From Platerodrilus igneus (Eukaryota > Arthropoda > Insecta > Coleoptera > Lycidae): 64,000 nucleotides of DNA. Below are positions 1 to 9,916 of this stretch, piece after piece. A program made the translations under genes and the position numbers. Numbering within the stretch: the stretch's first letter is position 1; each line of letters starts with the position of its first letter. The stretch covers positions 1,054,001 to 1,118,000 of the forward strand of contig JARFIW010001452.1 in NCBI GenBank assembly GCA_036346225.1, given 5' to 3'. The notes beneath the pieces were generated by a model that had not been told where the DNA came from, made no database searches, and saw only the letters and a list, made by a program, of their open reading frames with translations.

Positions 1-493
1 TGGGTAATTGAAATTAATTATCAGGTCTTTTAAAAATAGTTCCAACAAAGACCTGTATATATTGTATTAATATTCAAAAACCTATCAGCAAAACACCTTT
101 GCATTTTTATTTAGATTTAGCTCGATAATAGAGTTAAACTTCAAAAATATTTATTAGTGGCTAGAATTGTTAAAATTTTCAATTAGTGAATCCACATACA
201 AATGATTAAACCAAAAGGTATAATACATACATTAATTCTGCACGGTGACCTAGAAAGTGGTTGGATAATTTATTTTAAATGTAGTTCAACATAAGACGTA
301 AATTCTAAATAAATTTGGTGAAATGTATGATCATTAGCCTTGCATTGTTTGTTGATGACGTCTGACTATTAATTTAATAAAAGCACTTTCCACAATTCTA
401 GTTAATATACGGGAATACACATTCTATAATTTGATTTAAATTGGGTTAATGTAAGGACAAATTATACTTATACTTTCTCCCTCAACGTATTTA
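1..493 (+). repeat. left terminal inverted repeat
   Basis: It begins tgggtaattgaaatt and pairs base for base with the reverse complement of 3874-4365 until the shared gtattta at 487-493. No ORF of note lies inside. Its inner end abuts and slightly overlaps the 44-bp palindrome at 491-534. Confidence 0.9.
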
Positions 494-534
494 ATAGGTT
501 AGGTCAGCGCCGCGGCGCTGACCTAACCTATTAA
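491..534. repeat. perfect 44-bp palindrome
   Basis: The left half runs ttaataggttaggtcagcgccg and the right half is its exact reverse complement, with the centre between 512 and 513. It sits at the inner edge of the left terminal inverted repeat and has no counterpart beside the right one. The GC-rich core (gcgccgcggcgc) is flanked by ggttaggt, one unit resembling the insect telomere motif TTAGG. It could extrude as a cruciform or bind a dimeric protein. Confidence 0.9.
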
Positions 535-576
535 TTTTTCCTTTTATCTAACCTAGGTCCACACTTAGTTTTATTG

Positions 577-681
577 GAAAAACTCATTAAAAAGCAATTA
601 GTGCTAATGGGGTTTTAATGAGAAAACTCATTAAAAAGCAATTAGTGCAATGGGTTTTTAATGAGAAAACTCATTAAAAAC
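577..681 (+). repeat. ~44-bp tandem repeat, about 2.5 copies
   Basis: Copies start with aactcattaaaaa at 581, 625 and 668. Each unit carries ctcattaaaaa and, inverted, ttttaatgag, so neighbouring units can also fold back on each other. It lies in the left non-coding part of the long-TIR element. Confidence 0.75.
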
Positions 682-807
682 AGCCTAACCTATCAATTTT
701 TACTTTTATCTAACCTAAGTCCACACAAATCCAGCTAACCTAACCTAACTCCGGACAACACTAGCTAACCTATCTCCCGACAGCTCCACATCCAACCTAG
801 GACGGAT

Positions 808-1855
808 GCAACAAGTACACTACACATAGAAATATATTTTTATTCATTAAAACTAATAAAATTGGTTGTTGCGTATAACTTTTCTGATATTGCAATAATA
901 TTAAACTATTTCTTTATGTGCATAATCGGATCTAGGTCTGGTTGTGGGGGGTGTATTAATGGCAAAGTTCCTTGAATCTGAAATTGCCCTATAGAGTGAA
1001 ATTGCCTCCATAGGGTGAGAGTGTCTCCTCCGACCTAGGTCGGTTTAATCCGACCTAGATCGATTTTAATCCGACCTAGATCGGTTTTTAATCCGACCTA
1101 GATCGGATAGCAAAACGTTCCTAATCAAGAAAATGTACGCGATATGGCGGTGTCCAACATATGTCCTGTCATCATAACCGCAATTAATGTAGTATGCGAA
1201 GCTATTAGGGGTATAGTCATGCACATTATTAGTGAATGAAGTTGAGGTCTCTGGAACAACAGAGTGAATACATTTTCGTAACTACTTTAGATTTTGAATA
1301 TTTTGGGTCTTGGTAAAATTATTAGTAGTTCTGACTTAGAAAATTTTAACATAAAACTGGAAATTTTATACCAAGGCCTCTAACTCGTAATGTGTCCGTG
1401 CGCACCCCCTGCGCATGCACACCCATGCCCATGCGCACCCTTGCGCGTGTGCAAGTTCATAGAATACATTCCATACTGGTTGTTTCGTGCGTGCACACAA
1501 ATCGGGCACAATCGGTACATATCCGAAGTATTGTTTAATTTTCAAATATCCCCGCAACTGAAATGGGTATCTAAGTTCTTATGAAAAGAATTATAACAAA
1601 GAGCGCTACATTTAATTTTAATAGAAATGAGTACAACTACGTGTTTGAAACATACCTTTTAGTTTAAATTTTTTTTGTTTGACTTCTATGATATTACATA
1701 AACCAAGATTCTGCTACTGCTTCCGAGTAATTGTATCCTAACAATACCATTATATATAAATAAAACCACAACGTTTGAAACAATATTTATATTTCAATTC
1801 AAATACTTAACAAGTACACTTCACATAGAAATATATTTTATTTATTAAAACTAAT
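808..1855 (+). repeat. two ~47-bp direct repeats inside the long-TIR element
   Basis: The segment at about 808-855 (acaagtacac, acatagaaatatattt, attaaaactaata) recurs at about 1810-1853. Read on the minus strand the second copy lies just past the stop of the 1879-2310 gene and contains AATAAA, so it may be a duplicated 3' UTR and polyadenylation region. The roughly 950 bases between hold no gene I trust: opposite-strand ORFs at 1366-1584 are low-complexity Cys/His/Pro strings. Confidence 0.6.
1030..1106. repeat. four spaced near-palindromic 14-mers (ccgacctaggtcgg)
   Basis: Copies lie at 1030-1043, 1050-1063, 1071-1084 and 1093-1106, separated by short T/A spacers. The first is a perfect palindrome and the others differ by one or two bases. 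Regular 20-22 bp spacing of dyad-symmetric sites is what a cooperatively bound dimeric DNA-binding protein would need. The psq-domain proteins of the same element are candidate ligands, by inference only. Confidence 0.7.
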
Positions 1856-1878
1856 ACACACATACACGCACACAAAAG

Positions 1879-2310
1879 TCACTTTTTCCTCCTTTTAATT
1901 GGGAAATGTGTAGTATACATATCCAAATTTTGTACACGATTTTCGTTTGATCTGAGTTTCGTATAGAGTGTAGCTTTTGGAACATTGTAGATTTCGGATG
2001 CTTCTGAACCAGTAATCCATCCTTTGTTTATTTCGTCAATGGCTTTATTTAAATCCTCTTTAGTATATGATTTAAGTTGTCTCTTTCTTTTCTACCAGAA
2101 ACGTCTGACTTGGAGTCTATGTTCTGATCTTTCGCATCAACATTATCATGTGTAGGTTTATCTTGCACTATTTTAGTATTTGCCAGAGATTCATTAGGCA
2201 TACCATTCAAATGTTGGCTAGTTGAATTGTTTGATAAACTTTTTCATCTCCATGACAACTTCTTCTAAAATTTTTATAGCATCTAAAGATATAATTCTTT
2301 CCCCGCTCAT
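1879..2310 (-). pseudogene. pipsqueak-type HTH protein, one frameshift
   Basis: The reading frame starts at ATG 2310 (MSGERIISLDAIKILEE). It shifts frame near 2238 and again in a purine run near 2090, then ends with a clear HTH_psq domain (SYTKEDLNKAIDEINKGW, then ASEIYNVPKATL) and a basic tail before a stop at 1879-1881. HTH_psq domains bind DNA and are found in pipsqueak-group regulators and at the N-terminus of pogo transposases; here no DDE domain follows. It is the second psq domain in this element (the other is at 2759-3094). Short introns could replace the frameshifts, but I see no decisive splice sites. Confidence 0.6.
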
Positions 2311-2419
2311 TTTATTACGATGTTTACTTATCAAAATGCAAATGCAGACTATTCCAATTTTACAATTTCGAAAATATGTATAAATATATACCTCCATCTA
2401 ACTTCGTTGTCGTTCTATT

Positions 2420-2758
2420 CTATAATTCCTTTTGTCGAAGTTTAGATATTATAGAGATAATTTCATTTAGGTTATGCATATCTCGATGGTTGTGATAATC
2501 AACAGTAACTAGCAACTGCAGTCTTTCGATCAACCCATGTACATTAAAGTGAATATATGCACCATCTGAACTGTGCTCAGTACGATGTGTATTTTTAATA
2601 CAACACCCTTTTATATACATCGGTATTTTAGTCCCCGACTATTGCTTTCCTGTGTTGAATCCTCATCTTCAGAATTTGGGGTGTAATCCATAGAACTTGA
2701 TTCATATATTATTTGCTCTGATAGTTTATGACGAGCATTTCCATTATTTTTGCAGAAT
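2420..2758 (-). pseudogene. coding-like segment downstream of the psq ORF
   Basis: One frame encodes an acidic serine-rich stretch (YESSSMDYTPNSEDEDS, about 2640-2735). Another holds an open frame to a stop at 2420-2422 including DYHNHRDMHNLNEIISII. The composition looks protein-like, and it follows directly on the psq ORF at 2759-3094, so it is probably the broken or spliced C-terminal part of that protein. I do not recognise the family. Confidence 0.4.
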
Positions 2759-3094
2759 TCATTTCCTCAATATTAAACTTTTGTTTTGCATCTTAAAACT
2801 TCTTTTACAAACTACTTTATCATCTTTACCATCTGAGTAGATAGGTGTTGCTGTACATCTTAGAGTACTTCCTGTGCCCATTTCCGCAGTTTGTAAATTA
2901 GTTGTTTGTATATCAGAGATGTAACTGTCTACACTTTTATCTCTTTTACTCTGTGATCGTATGAGATGGTCGCGCAATGTAGACTTTGGAATCCTAAACT
3001 TCTTACTAGCAGAGTACATTGTTGCAACACCTCGTCTAACCTCATTAAGAGCTTCTTGCAAACATTCCTTGGTATACGCTTTTCTGGAAATCAT
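2759..3094 (-). CDS. pipsqueak-type HTH domain protein (111 aa)
   Basis: It starts at ATG 3094-3092. Residues about 6-47 form an HTH_psq domain: YTKECLQEALNEVRRG, then the recognition part SASKKFRIPKSTLRDHL. The remainder is Ser/Thr- and Lys-rich without a catalytic domain. In families that use this fold the domain gives sequence-specific DNA binding; here it probably binds the element's own termini or palindromes, which is inference. The length is far below a pogo transposase (about 500 aa). It lies on the same strand as, and upstream of, the related domain at 1879-2310, suggesting an internal gene duplication. Confidence 0.65.
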   Translation of the reverse strand: MISRKAYTKECLQEALNEVRRGVATMYSASKKFRIPKSTLRDHLIRSQSKRDKSVDSYISDIQTTNLQTAEMGTGSTLRCTATPIYSDGKDDKVVCKRSFKMQNKSLILRK

Positions 3095-3396
3095 TTTCGA
3101 GTTACAATGCTTTACGGTTCAATATCCGAGATAAACTAAAGTAATAATATTGTACTCAGTGAATATAAAACCGATCGAGTTTAACATAATTCGATCTATA
3201 TCTGTAGTTGGAGTATAACAATTTAGTTATAAACGTTTTACAAAATTATTAATCAGAATCGTTTTATTTAAAACTATAACATAATTTTATTGACATCTAT
3301 TAATATCTGTAGATGAAATACAACAATTTAGAAACGTATAAGAAAACAAAAGTGTAATTAATAGTGTTACAAAATTTTCAGTCTTTGGCTTAAAAT

Positions 3397-3830
3397 TTAA
3401 ACATCGCTCGTAAATGCGTGGAATGGAAACCTGTTGTATTCTTCCATATACTCAACTTGTTTACAAATACTGTTTTCAAACAATCTTGGGTAGGTTCTTA
3501 TAAATTCGTATAATATGATCCCAATATCACTATTACTGTATTTGCTTTTAATTACATCATGTGCGAGATTCTGTAGGACATCATTCCTATTATATCTTCC
3601 CATTGCAACATCTAACAGAAACAGATCTATATTAGAGTACCCTTTTCCGTTAGTTCTTTTAAAGTATTAGCATGGTTGAGAACGATCTGAGATACCCCTA
3701 AAAGTGCTCTAAAGTTCCTTTGGTAAATATCATATAATTCCCATCAAATGTCAACATCTTCACTAAAGAATTCTTATTTAAATAAAAACGCAAGTTCTCG
3801 AATTTGCATATCTGATTTTGCATGTCAACT
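3397..3830 (-). pseudogene. unrecognised protein in the long-TIR element, two frameshifts
   Basis: Three overlapping frames carry protein-like sequence in order: MEVDMQNQICKFENLRFYL from about 3830, then LLGVSQIVLNHANTLKEL, then DLFLLDVAMGRYNRNDVL, followed by an acidic/aromatic tail to the stop at 3397-3399. The whole would be about 140 residues, mostly helical in character. I recognise no family. It lies immediately inside the right terminal repeat and points inward, so that repeat probably supplies its promoter. Confidence 0.45.
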
Positions 3831-3873
3831 TCCATAGTGCGTATAATGTGCGGAAGATTTGATATAAACTTCC

Positions 3874-4365
3874 TAAATACGTTGAGGAGAAAGTATAAGT
3901 ATAATTTGTCCTTACATTAACCCAATTTAAATCAAATTATAGAATGTGTATTCCCGTATATTAACTAGAATTGTGGAAAGTGCTTTTATTAAATTAATAG
4001 TCAGACGTCATCAACAAACAATGCAAGGCTAATGATCATACATTTCACCAAATTTATTTAGAATTTACGTCTTATGTTGAACTACATTTAAAATAAATTA
4101 TCCAACCACTTTCTAGGTCACCGTGCAGAATTAATGTATGTATTATACCTTTTGGTTTAATCATTTGTATGTGGATTCACTAATTGAAAATTTTAACAAT
4201 TCTAGCCACTAATAAATATTTTTGAAGTTTAACTCTATTATCGAGCTAAATCTAAATAAAAATGCAAAGGTGTTTTGCTGATAGGTTTTTGAATATTAAT
4301 ACAATATATACAGGTCTTTGTTGGAACTATTTTTAAAAGACCTGATAATTAATTTCAATTACCCA
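3874..4365 (-). repeat. right terminal inverted repeat
   Basis: It is the reverse complement of 1-493 and ends in caattaccca. The base after it (ggaaaattc) does not continue the pairing inside the window because the left arm starts at base 1. Confidence 0.9.
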
Positions 4366-4748
4366 GGAAAATTCTATACTAATTTTATAGGTTACACCAG
4401 GGGTTTATCTCAAAAGACAGAGCGATACGGTTTAGAAATAGATTAAAGATGAATTATATACGGTGCTTGCAAAAGGTTAATCTGCAAATCAGTAAGGGTC
4501 ATTCGATTTTGAAAAAATTCCGAGGGATTTGAGAACCTGAGGAAAACACAATAATAATTGAAATCTTACACGATGGTATATTAAAAATACTGCTAAGAGT
4601 AATTTTGTTTAATAATTCTAAAATGGCGTTGGTGGTTAAATACATACAGGTAAAACCCACTATAAACAATTATACACGTCACTTTTCCAGTCAAGACTTG
4701 CATATAACGCCAACTAATATAATAAGGAGCTGCGCACGCTCGACCATC

Positions 4749-4786
4749 GGCATAAAAGGCGAGAGCTATGTTCCAGTGCATTAGTC
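4749..4786 (+). promoter_or_regulatory. possible core promoter of the 4828 ORF
   Basis: A TATA-like cataaaagg at 4751-4759 lies about 25 bases before a pyrimidine/purine start-like tgcattagtcgt, and the ORF begins about 45 bases further on. The spacing fits an insect RNA polymerase II core promoter, but the call rests on spacing alone. Confidence 0.3.
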
Positions 4787-4827
4787 GTCAAAGTATCATC
4801 GAGTTTGATTAAAATTATAAATTAAAG

Positions 4828-5262
4828 ATGGATTTTTCTTGTGTTGACGTTACAAGTGATGTGCGAGTACCACAATTAAATATCAACCAACTGGTTGGTA
4901 AGTCAACCTATAGGTTAGGCGAATTTCCTTCAAATTATCACCACCATATATTAGAAGTTGGTTTTGATTTATATGGTGGTCTTCAACCTGTCATCCAAGT
5001 GATTTGCTGTAGTGGTATGTGTGCTGATTCTACGATAACATTCTCTTACTTCGATTGGAAGAAATTGTGTACTTTTCAAGTAGAATTTCAAATTCGCCAA
5101 TTTGCTCAAGACTCAAAACAAGTACGATTAAATGGTCTGACTACTGGAAACGATGTTGTTGACATACAATTGGATCAAGATTTCAAATTGCAGCTGAGCA
5201 CAGCCTTTAATAGAAGTATATGGTTGTTGAACAATTTTGAAAAGAGAATTTATATAATATGA
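4828..5262 (+). CDS. unrecognised 144-aa protein, possibly from an endogenised virus-like element
   Basis: This is a clean ORF from ATG 4828 to TGA 5260-5262. It begins MDFSCVDVTSDVRVPQLN, with no signal peptide or membrane segment, and alternates hydrophobic residues through the middle as a beta-rich fold would. I do not recognise the family. The stop overlaps the start of the next ORF as ATGA (5259-5262), a compact layout seen in viruses and large DNA elements. It may belong with the polymerase-like remnant 500 bases downstream, in the same orientation. It is the most intact gene of this cluster. Confidence 0.55.
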   Translation: MDFSCVDVTSDVRVPQLNINQLVGKSTYRLGEFPSNYHHHILEVGFDLYGGLQPVIQVICCSGMCADSTITFSYFDWKKLCTFQVEFQIRQFAQDSKQVRLNGLTTGNDVVDIQLDQDFKLQLSTAFNRSIWLLNNFEKRIYII

Positions 5263-5650
5263 AGATTATGAAAGATGGGAATGTTATTGTCCTACCTGCG
5301 TACGAGTGCATCAAGCTATTAAATTTGCGAGAATTGATCTGTTTTAAAATGGTTGAGTTAAGGTGTAGAAACTTTCCAGAATTTACGAAAAATTTGTTGC
5401 TGATATAAAAAAAGTATGTGGAAATACGACGGAGGAAGAAAGGGTTCAAACGTTATTAGAGGGAGAGCAGTGCCATTATTTCTCTGTCTAATGATTGCAG
5501 CAATTTAAATTACTTGACAGTGTTGGAAATTATTAAATGTTTCCCATTCAGTACTTAAAAGATGCAACTGCAAGGCAATCGCTTGCGCAAATGTTTAGAG
5601 ATTTGGCTATCCCAGATTCGCCAGACTCTGGTTACCACAGCGGTTTATAG
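5259..5650 (+). pseudogene. second and third ORF pieces of the same cluster, frameshifted
   Basis: The second ORF starts at ATG 5259 inside the stop of the first and runs 49 codons to a TAA at 5406-5408. A one-base change of frame then reopens it to a stop at 5489-5491 (segment ending EGEQCHYFSV). A third coding-like piece ends PDSPDSGYHSGL at 5648-5650. The pieces look like one or two small basic/acidic proteins broken by indels. No domain is recognised. Confidence 0.45.
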
Positions 5651-5766
5651 ATGTTATCAATACGTGTATGTATTCTATTAAAACATATTTCTTGATAAAG
5701 TTTGTTTTACATATTTGTATCGCCAACATTACCATAAATTATTAATAGACGTATTAAACTATCCTG

Positions 5767-6080
5767 TTTTTATTTTTAGGTTTAAAGTGGTGTACGCGGA
5801 AATAATAAACACAATATACCGCATGTTAACAAAAAGTTGTGGGGAAATTTAAAGACGAGTTTAACGGTGACTTGGTGTTAGAATTTGTAGGTAGTAAGGC
5901 TAAGTCCTACTGTATTGTACGCGAGAAGGACACGATTAAAAAAGATTAAAGGGATCTCTCAAAGTGTAGTTAAGTAAAACCGGGGTGCTACAACCTATAA
6001 CGAGCATATACCTCCAAAAGGAATGGACATGCAACTACGTAGCAGTGTGTGGGAGAATAAGGATTCTCCAATAAGAAATT
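5767..6080 (+). pseudogene. remnant resembling the C-terminus of a protein-primed type-B DNA polymerase
   Basis: The frame at 5836-5949 reads as a 37-codon block with GKFKDE, then EFVG and a Lys-rich end. A +1 shift continues with KGISQSVVK at 5948-5974, and further coding-like pieces follow to about 6080. In Polinton/Maverick, adintovirus and related polymerases a GKFKDE...EFVGLRAK...KGV block lies near the C-terminus, after the catalytic motifs. Only this tail is visible and it is frameshifted, so it is non-functional. The catalytic region is not in the window. The match is from memory of the family pattern, not a search. Confidence 0.5.
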
Positions 6081-6811
6081 AAAGTCATTGGTAATGGTAA
6101 AATGTTAAACCTATAAAGGCGATTATTAATTGTGGTTTAGTGACCGCGTTTGTGCACTCTTCGAGTGTCTTCGGCAATCTTCGATTGTTTCCAAAGAAAA
6201 TATTCAAGCACACCATTTAATGTCGTGGTGTAACATCGTCCACTGTTAAGCTCCGTTAATTATACTACTAAATGAGGTTTGTATTTTCCGTAAATACGCA
6301 CTTTTCAGCGCCTCGTGGTATTGGTAATCTACAAACAATTATATCTCGATTTGAAATGCGCGTCATTGAAACATATTCTCAACATAATTAATAGAAAGTC
6401 CAAGAAAAGAAATTATAAAACAGCATATACACAAAATTTCTAATTAACATACATGGCTGGTATCTAGCGAAAGTTGTAGCACGCATTTTCAATTACGAAT
6501 GCATTCTTCTTTCATTACAGGAGAAATTCCATAGATTTCATACCAGCAAAATGCGCTTTCTTTTTAGATATTTAAAACACATTACATTGGACATCAAAAG
6601 TCGACCTTGCCATTTCTACATTATTGTTAAGCATGCATTGGAATTTTTGGATGCGGTAATTTCTTGTTTAAAGTAACTTAGTTAAATAAAGTGTAATTTA
6701 AAATTCATAAATGATTGTATAGTCAGTTATTGCAATTGAAAACACATTCAGGGAATAATTTATTTGCTCTATATATTTTACAGTAGCGTTTCCGGACAAA
6801 ACTTTCTGCTT
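6081..6811. other. no gene recognised
   Basis: This is AT-rich sequence without long ORFs. A short cttcgagtgtcttcggcaa stretch near 6160 resembles the cttcgg repeats at 53260-53780 but is not extended. Confidence 0.5.
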
Positions 6812-7111
6812 TTAATTAATTAAAGTTATTTTTAGTTTATCTTTGTGATCCTTGGCGTATTGTTGATAGGTTTCCTTGTTATAATATATATCATAGGGGT
6901 TGCGTGAATCTGAGTGTCCTAGGGTTAATTCTAAGGGTGTAAAATTTGTCGATGAATGAATTGTGTTATTATACGTGATTAATGCGTATGACATTAAGTT
7001 AGTTATGTGTTCTTTCTTGTAATTGATTATTAATAATCTGATTTGTTCTAATAGGGTTGAGTGTAGTCTCTCAATTAGTCCGTTGGATTCAGGGTGGTTT
7101 TCAGCTAGCCG
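6812..7111 (-). pseudogene. Ty3/gypsy integrase, C-terminal part of the core domain
   Basis: The minus-strand frame contains HPESNGLIERLHSTLLEQIR, the signature around the catalytic glutamate of retroviral-type integrase cores (H.....G..ER.....). It continues through YNNTIHSSTNFTPLELTLG, also typical of gypsy integrases, to a stop at 6812. The N-terminal part, with the HHCC finger and the catalytic aspartates, is cut off where an interspersed repeat begins at about 7110-7140. It is an orphan fragment; no LTR was found beside it. Confidence 0.8.
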
Positions 7112-7139
7112 CGGAGATCTGAAAATTAGAAATAAAAAG

Positions 7140-7885
7140 ATTCGGGTAGCTGAGAAAAATCTAATATTAATTGATACCAAACAAGGTAGGTTTATCTCGA
7201 AAGATGCATTGGCTAGACGAGGAAAACTATTTGTTAGTTTTGCTTATAAAGCAAAGGCGAAATTTAGAGGTTTGAGAGCTTAAAGTGTAATTTTGCAGGG
7301 CGTTGTCCGATTTCAAATCTGCTTGCAGATTCAAATTCTGCGTAAAATTTTAGACTAACAAGATGTATCGCATGACTAAGAAAATTTATAAGAACGCTCA
7401 AAAGTCGCTATAGGTAAAAAATCTTAAAATGGGGTAGCTCCCTTGGGGGTGATGCAATCTAAAAAATTCCTAAACATACGGGTAGCTGAGAAAAATCTAA
7501 TATTAATTGATACCAAACAAGATAGGTTTATCTCGAAAGATGCATTGGCTAGACAAAGAAAACTATTTGTTTAGATGTGGGAGCAAATGAGGATGCTCAT
7601 TTATCTCGAAAGATGAAAAATGGTTAGTCGAAGAAAACTTTTGGTCCAGAATGTTAGCGGTAAAAAAAATCTTAAAAATAGGTTTATCTCGTATGTGGAA
7701 ATGTGGATGCTCATTTATCTCGAAAGATGAAAAATGGTTAGTCGAAGAAAACTTTTTGGTTCAGATGTGGGAGGAAATGAGGATGCTCATTTATCTCGAA
7801 ACATAAAAAATTTAAGATATATTTATCTCGAAAGATGAAAAATGGTTAGTCGAAGAAAACTTTTTGGTCCAGATGTGTGGGGAAA
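7140..7885 (+). repeat. interspersed/tandem repeat family 'atttatctcgaaagatg'
   Basis: Degenerate units share the order atttatctcgaaagatg, aatggttagtcgaagaaaac, ttttggtccagatgtggg, with copies near 7190-7235, 7530-7575, 7598-7645, 7688-7760 and 7789-7872. A longer leader (gggtagctgagaaaaatcta) occurs at 7144 and 7481. The same sequences recur inverted at 58785-59036. ORFs across it are repeat-driven. Confidence 0.75.
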
Positions 7886-9869
7886 TGAGGGATTCTGGGG
7901 GAAATGAGGCGGTGGGTTTCTTGATTTTACCCTACTGAGCGGTTATTTAAACGACCTTGGGGATCAACTAACTTATATATTGGAATGAGTACTTTGGTAC
8001 CAACCTGGACACACTTACAAGATGTAAGTGGTACCAAGCACATGGATAATTAAAAAGGGCGGACAATACTGTCTATTTATTTATTTATTTTACATCGACC
8101 TGCTCTATCTATAAATGACAAGAAGAAAAATAATATAATTGATAATTTGACATTTTTCGAGTCTTTGCTGTTCAAAACAAGATGAGTAACCCTATTGTGA
8201 AGGACAACACGCACACATGGGGCGTATATATTGTTTCATACTAACGAGAACATGCACCATCTAGCAATTTTTAGAGCGCGCGTGCTTTTAGGTCACAAGA
8301 ATAATTGGGTAATGAACTCAACTCAGTGGTTGTTACTAAAAATTAATTCTACCGGAATGCTACTCCAATTTTTTAACTGTCGACGTATTTTTAGAAAGTT
8401 GATTGCTCTCAATTTTTAGCAAAAGTGTATAAGAGGGAGTTTGTGTAGTTTAGTCCTTCGTTTAAGAACACACCTTAGGTCTTTATCACACTGACTTAGA
8501 AATGCGGCAAGATGTAAAACTTACAATTTCTTTGTAAAAATCTAATAAGGTATAGTTACTGTAGACTTCTCACTGCGGTTTAATGGCTTTACTATTTCGT
8601 TAAAATTAGAGATTGGCAATGTAGGTAAAAACTTGTGATGATAGATATAATTTTTAAATTGGTTTAAAGAGTTTTTTGCGTTTATGGTAAAGTTGGCTAG
8701 ATATGTTTATATTTTTTCAAACTGTCTTCATTCGCAACCCGAATATATTTTTGACACGGCGGTACAAGATACAAACAGTAAAAGTAGTTTTTCTTCAATT
8801 TTCTGGAATATTCAGAAATACGAAAGCAACATTTATTACTAAGCCGGGTTGATATTTAAAGTTTTATTAAAGGCAAAACATTTAATTGGATCTGCCTATT
8901 ATCTACACGGTTAATTCCAAATTGAATATGAATAAATATGCGCAATGCTTAGAGTCCATAATTTCTACTTCCATTTACAATATGTTCTTCTACACTATGC
9001 CAAACTGATGCCATCATCTAATATCTTTTTTTTCGAAATTGTTATTCTGCCATCCAGGAATTTAAGCAAGTAAGCAAGCAAGTAGAAAATCAGTATCGTG
9101 ATGCATCAGATAATTGATGTAAAGACAGATATTATCACACTTCTCTAGTTACAATATTTAACAAACATAAAAATCTTATAACTATTATATTTAGTCAAAA
9201 ACGATAAAATAATTAAATAAATATTTAAAGTGTTAGTAATTAATCATACACTTGACACTACTTACCTTGACTCTATTTGCGATTAAAACTGAGTACAAGA
9301 ATAAGTGTCTATTTCTTTTGCCTAGATGTGTACGTTCTCGTTGAGAATTACTAATTTTCCTTAAGTCGAGCGTACGTATTTGGAGTTAGTCCTTTTTATA
9401 CTGTAACGTATTTTAATTTAAACTTAGTCTAATTATTTACAAGTATTTCCAGACTCTCAATTGACGAAACCAATAATATTTACTACACTAAGGTTTTCTA
9501 TAGAGCTACGGTTACTAATCTAACTACGTGTTGGATTGATGCACCATTATTTTATTACAGATTATGTCATATGTCTATATGCATTTTCCTAGTATGTGCT
9601 CTATTTGATATTAAATTTTCTAGTCTAGTTGGTGTGAAATAAACAGGGTGTTTGTTACCATTTTGGAAAACTAAATATGATCTAAACAATAGAGCTACTG
9701 TTAAGGCGAATAAGCAGCAAAATTTCCAAGTAAACGACCTTTATAAATTACAATTTTTATTAAATAATTTCTATTAGATAACATTGCCTTCAAAAATACT
9801 TTATTGTTAATACCTTTGTGACTGAGTTGATAATTACTTATACTTCTAACAACAATATTAACAAACATT
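7886..9869. other. no gene recognised
   Basis: There are a short (attt)n run near 8080 and the inverted words ttggtaccaa / gtaccaagcac near 7997-8041; otherwise the sequence is AT-rich with no coding signal I trust. Confidence 0.45.
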
Positions 9870-9916
9870 TAAAAAGGACCGATTAAAAAAATTTGAATTA
9901 CTCTACAAAGAGAACA

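Larger units (their letters stand above)
1..4365. mobile_element. DNA element with ~490-bp terminal inverted repeats and psq-type HTH ORFs
   Basis: The first 493 bases return as the reverse complement at 3874-4365, differing by about one indel (ctccctcaa versus ctcctcaa), so this is a 4.4-kb unit with very long terminal inverted repeats. The interior carries three minus-strand coding regions (1879-2310, 2420-3094 and 3397-3830), two of them with a pipsqueak-type helix-turn-helix. No DDE transposase, DNA polymerase or capsid gene was recognised, so the superfamily is unassigned. The left edge coincides with the window edge, so the inverted repeat could start further upstream and no target-site duplication can be read. 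Near-identical arms around frameshifted genes suggest recent mobilisation of a non-autonomous copy, or arm-to-arm gene conversion. Confidence 0.75.

Noticed and set aside
491..780. Telomeric (TTAGG)n sequence
   Set aside because: Only isolated cctaacctaac words, never a run of several units.
1366..1584. Overlapping ORFs on both strands
   Set aside because: Low-complexity gcgcaccc/gcatgcac repeats produce Cys/His/Pro strings; no family pattern.
1..4365. Densovirus-like genome, because size and ITR length are in that range
   Set aside because: No NS1 helicase or capsid motif is visible and the interior encodes psq HTH proteins instead.
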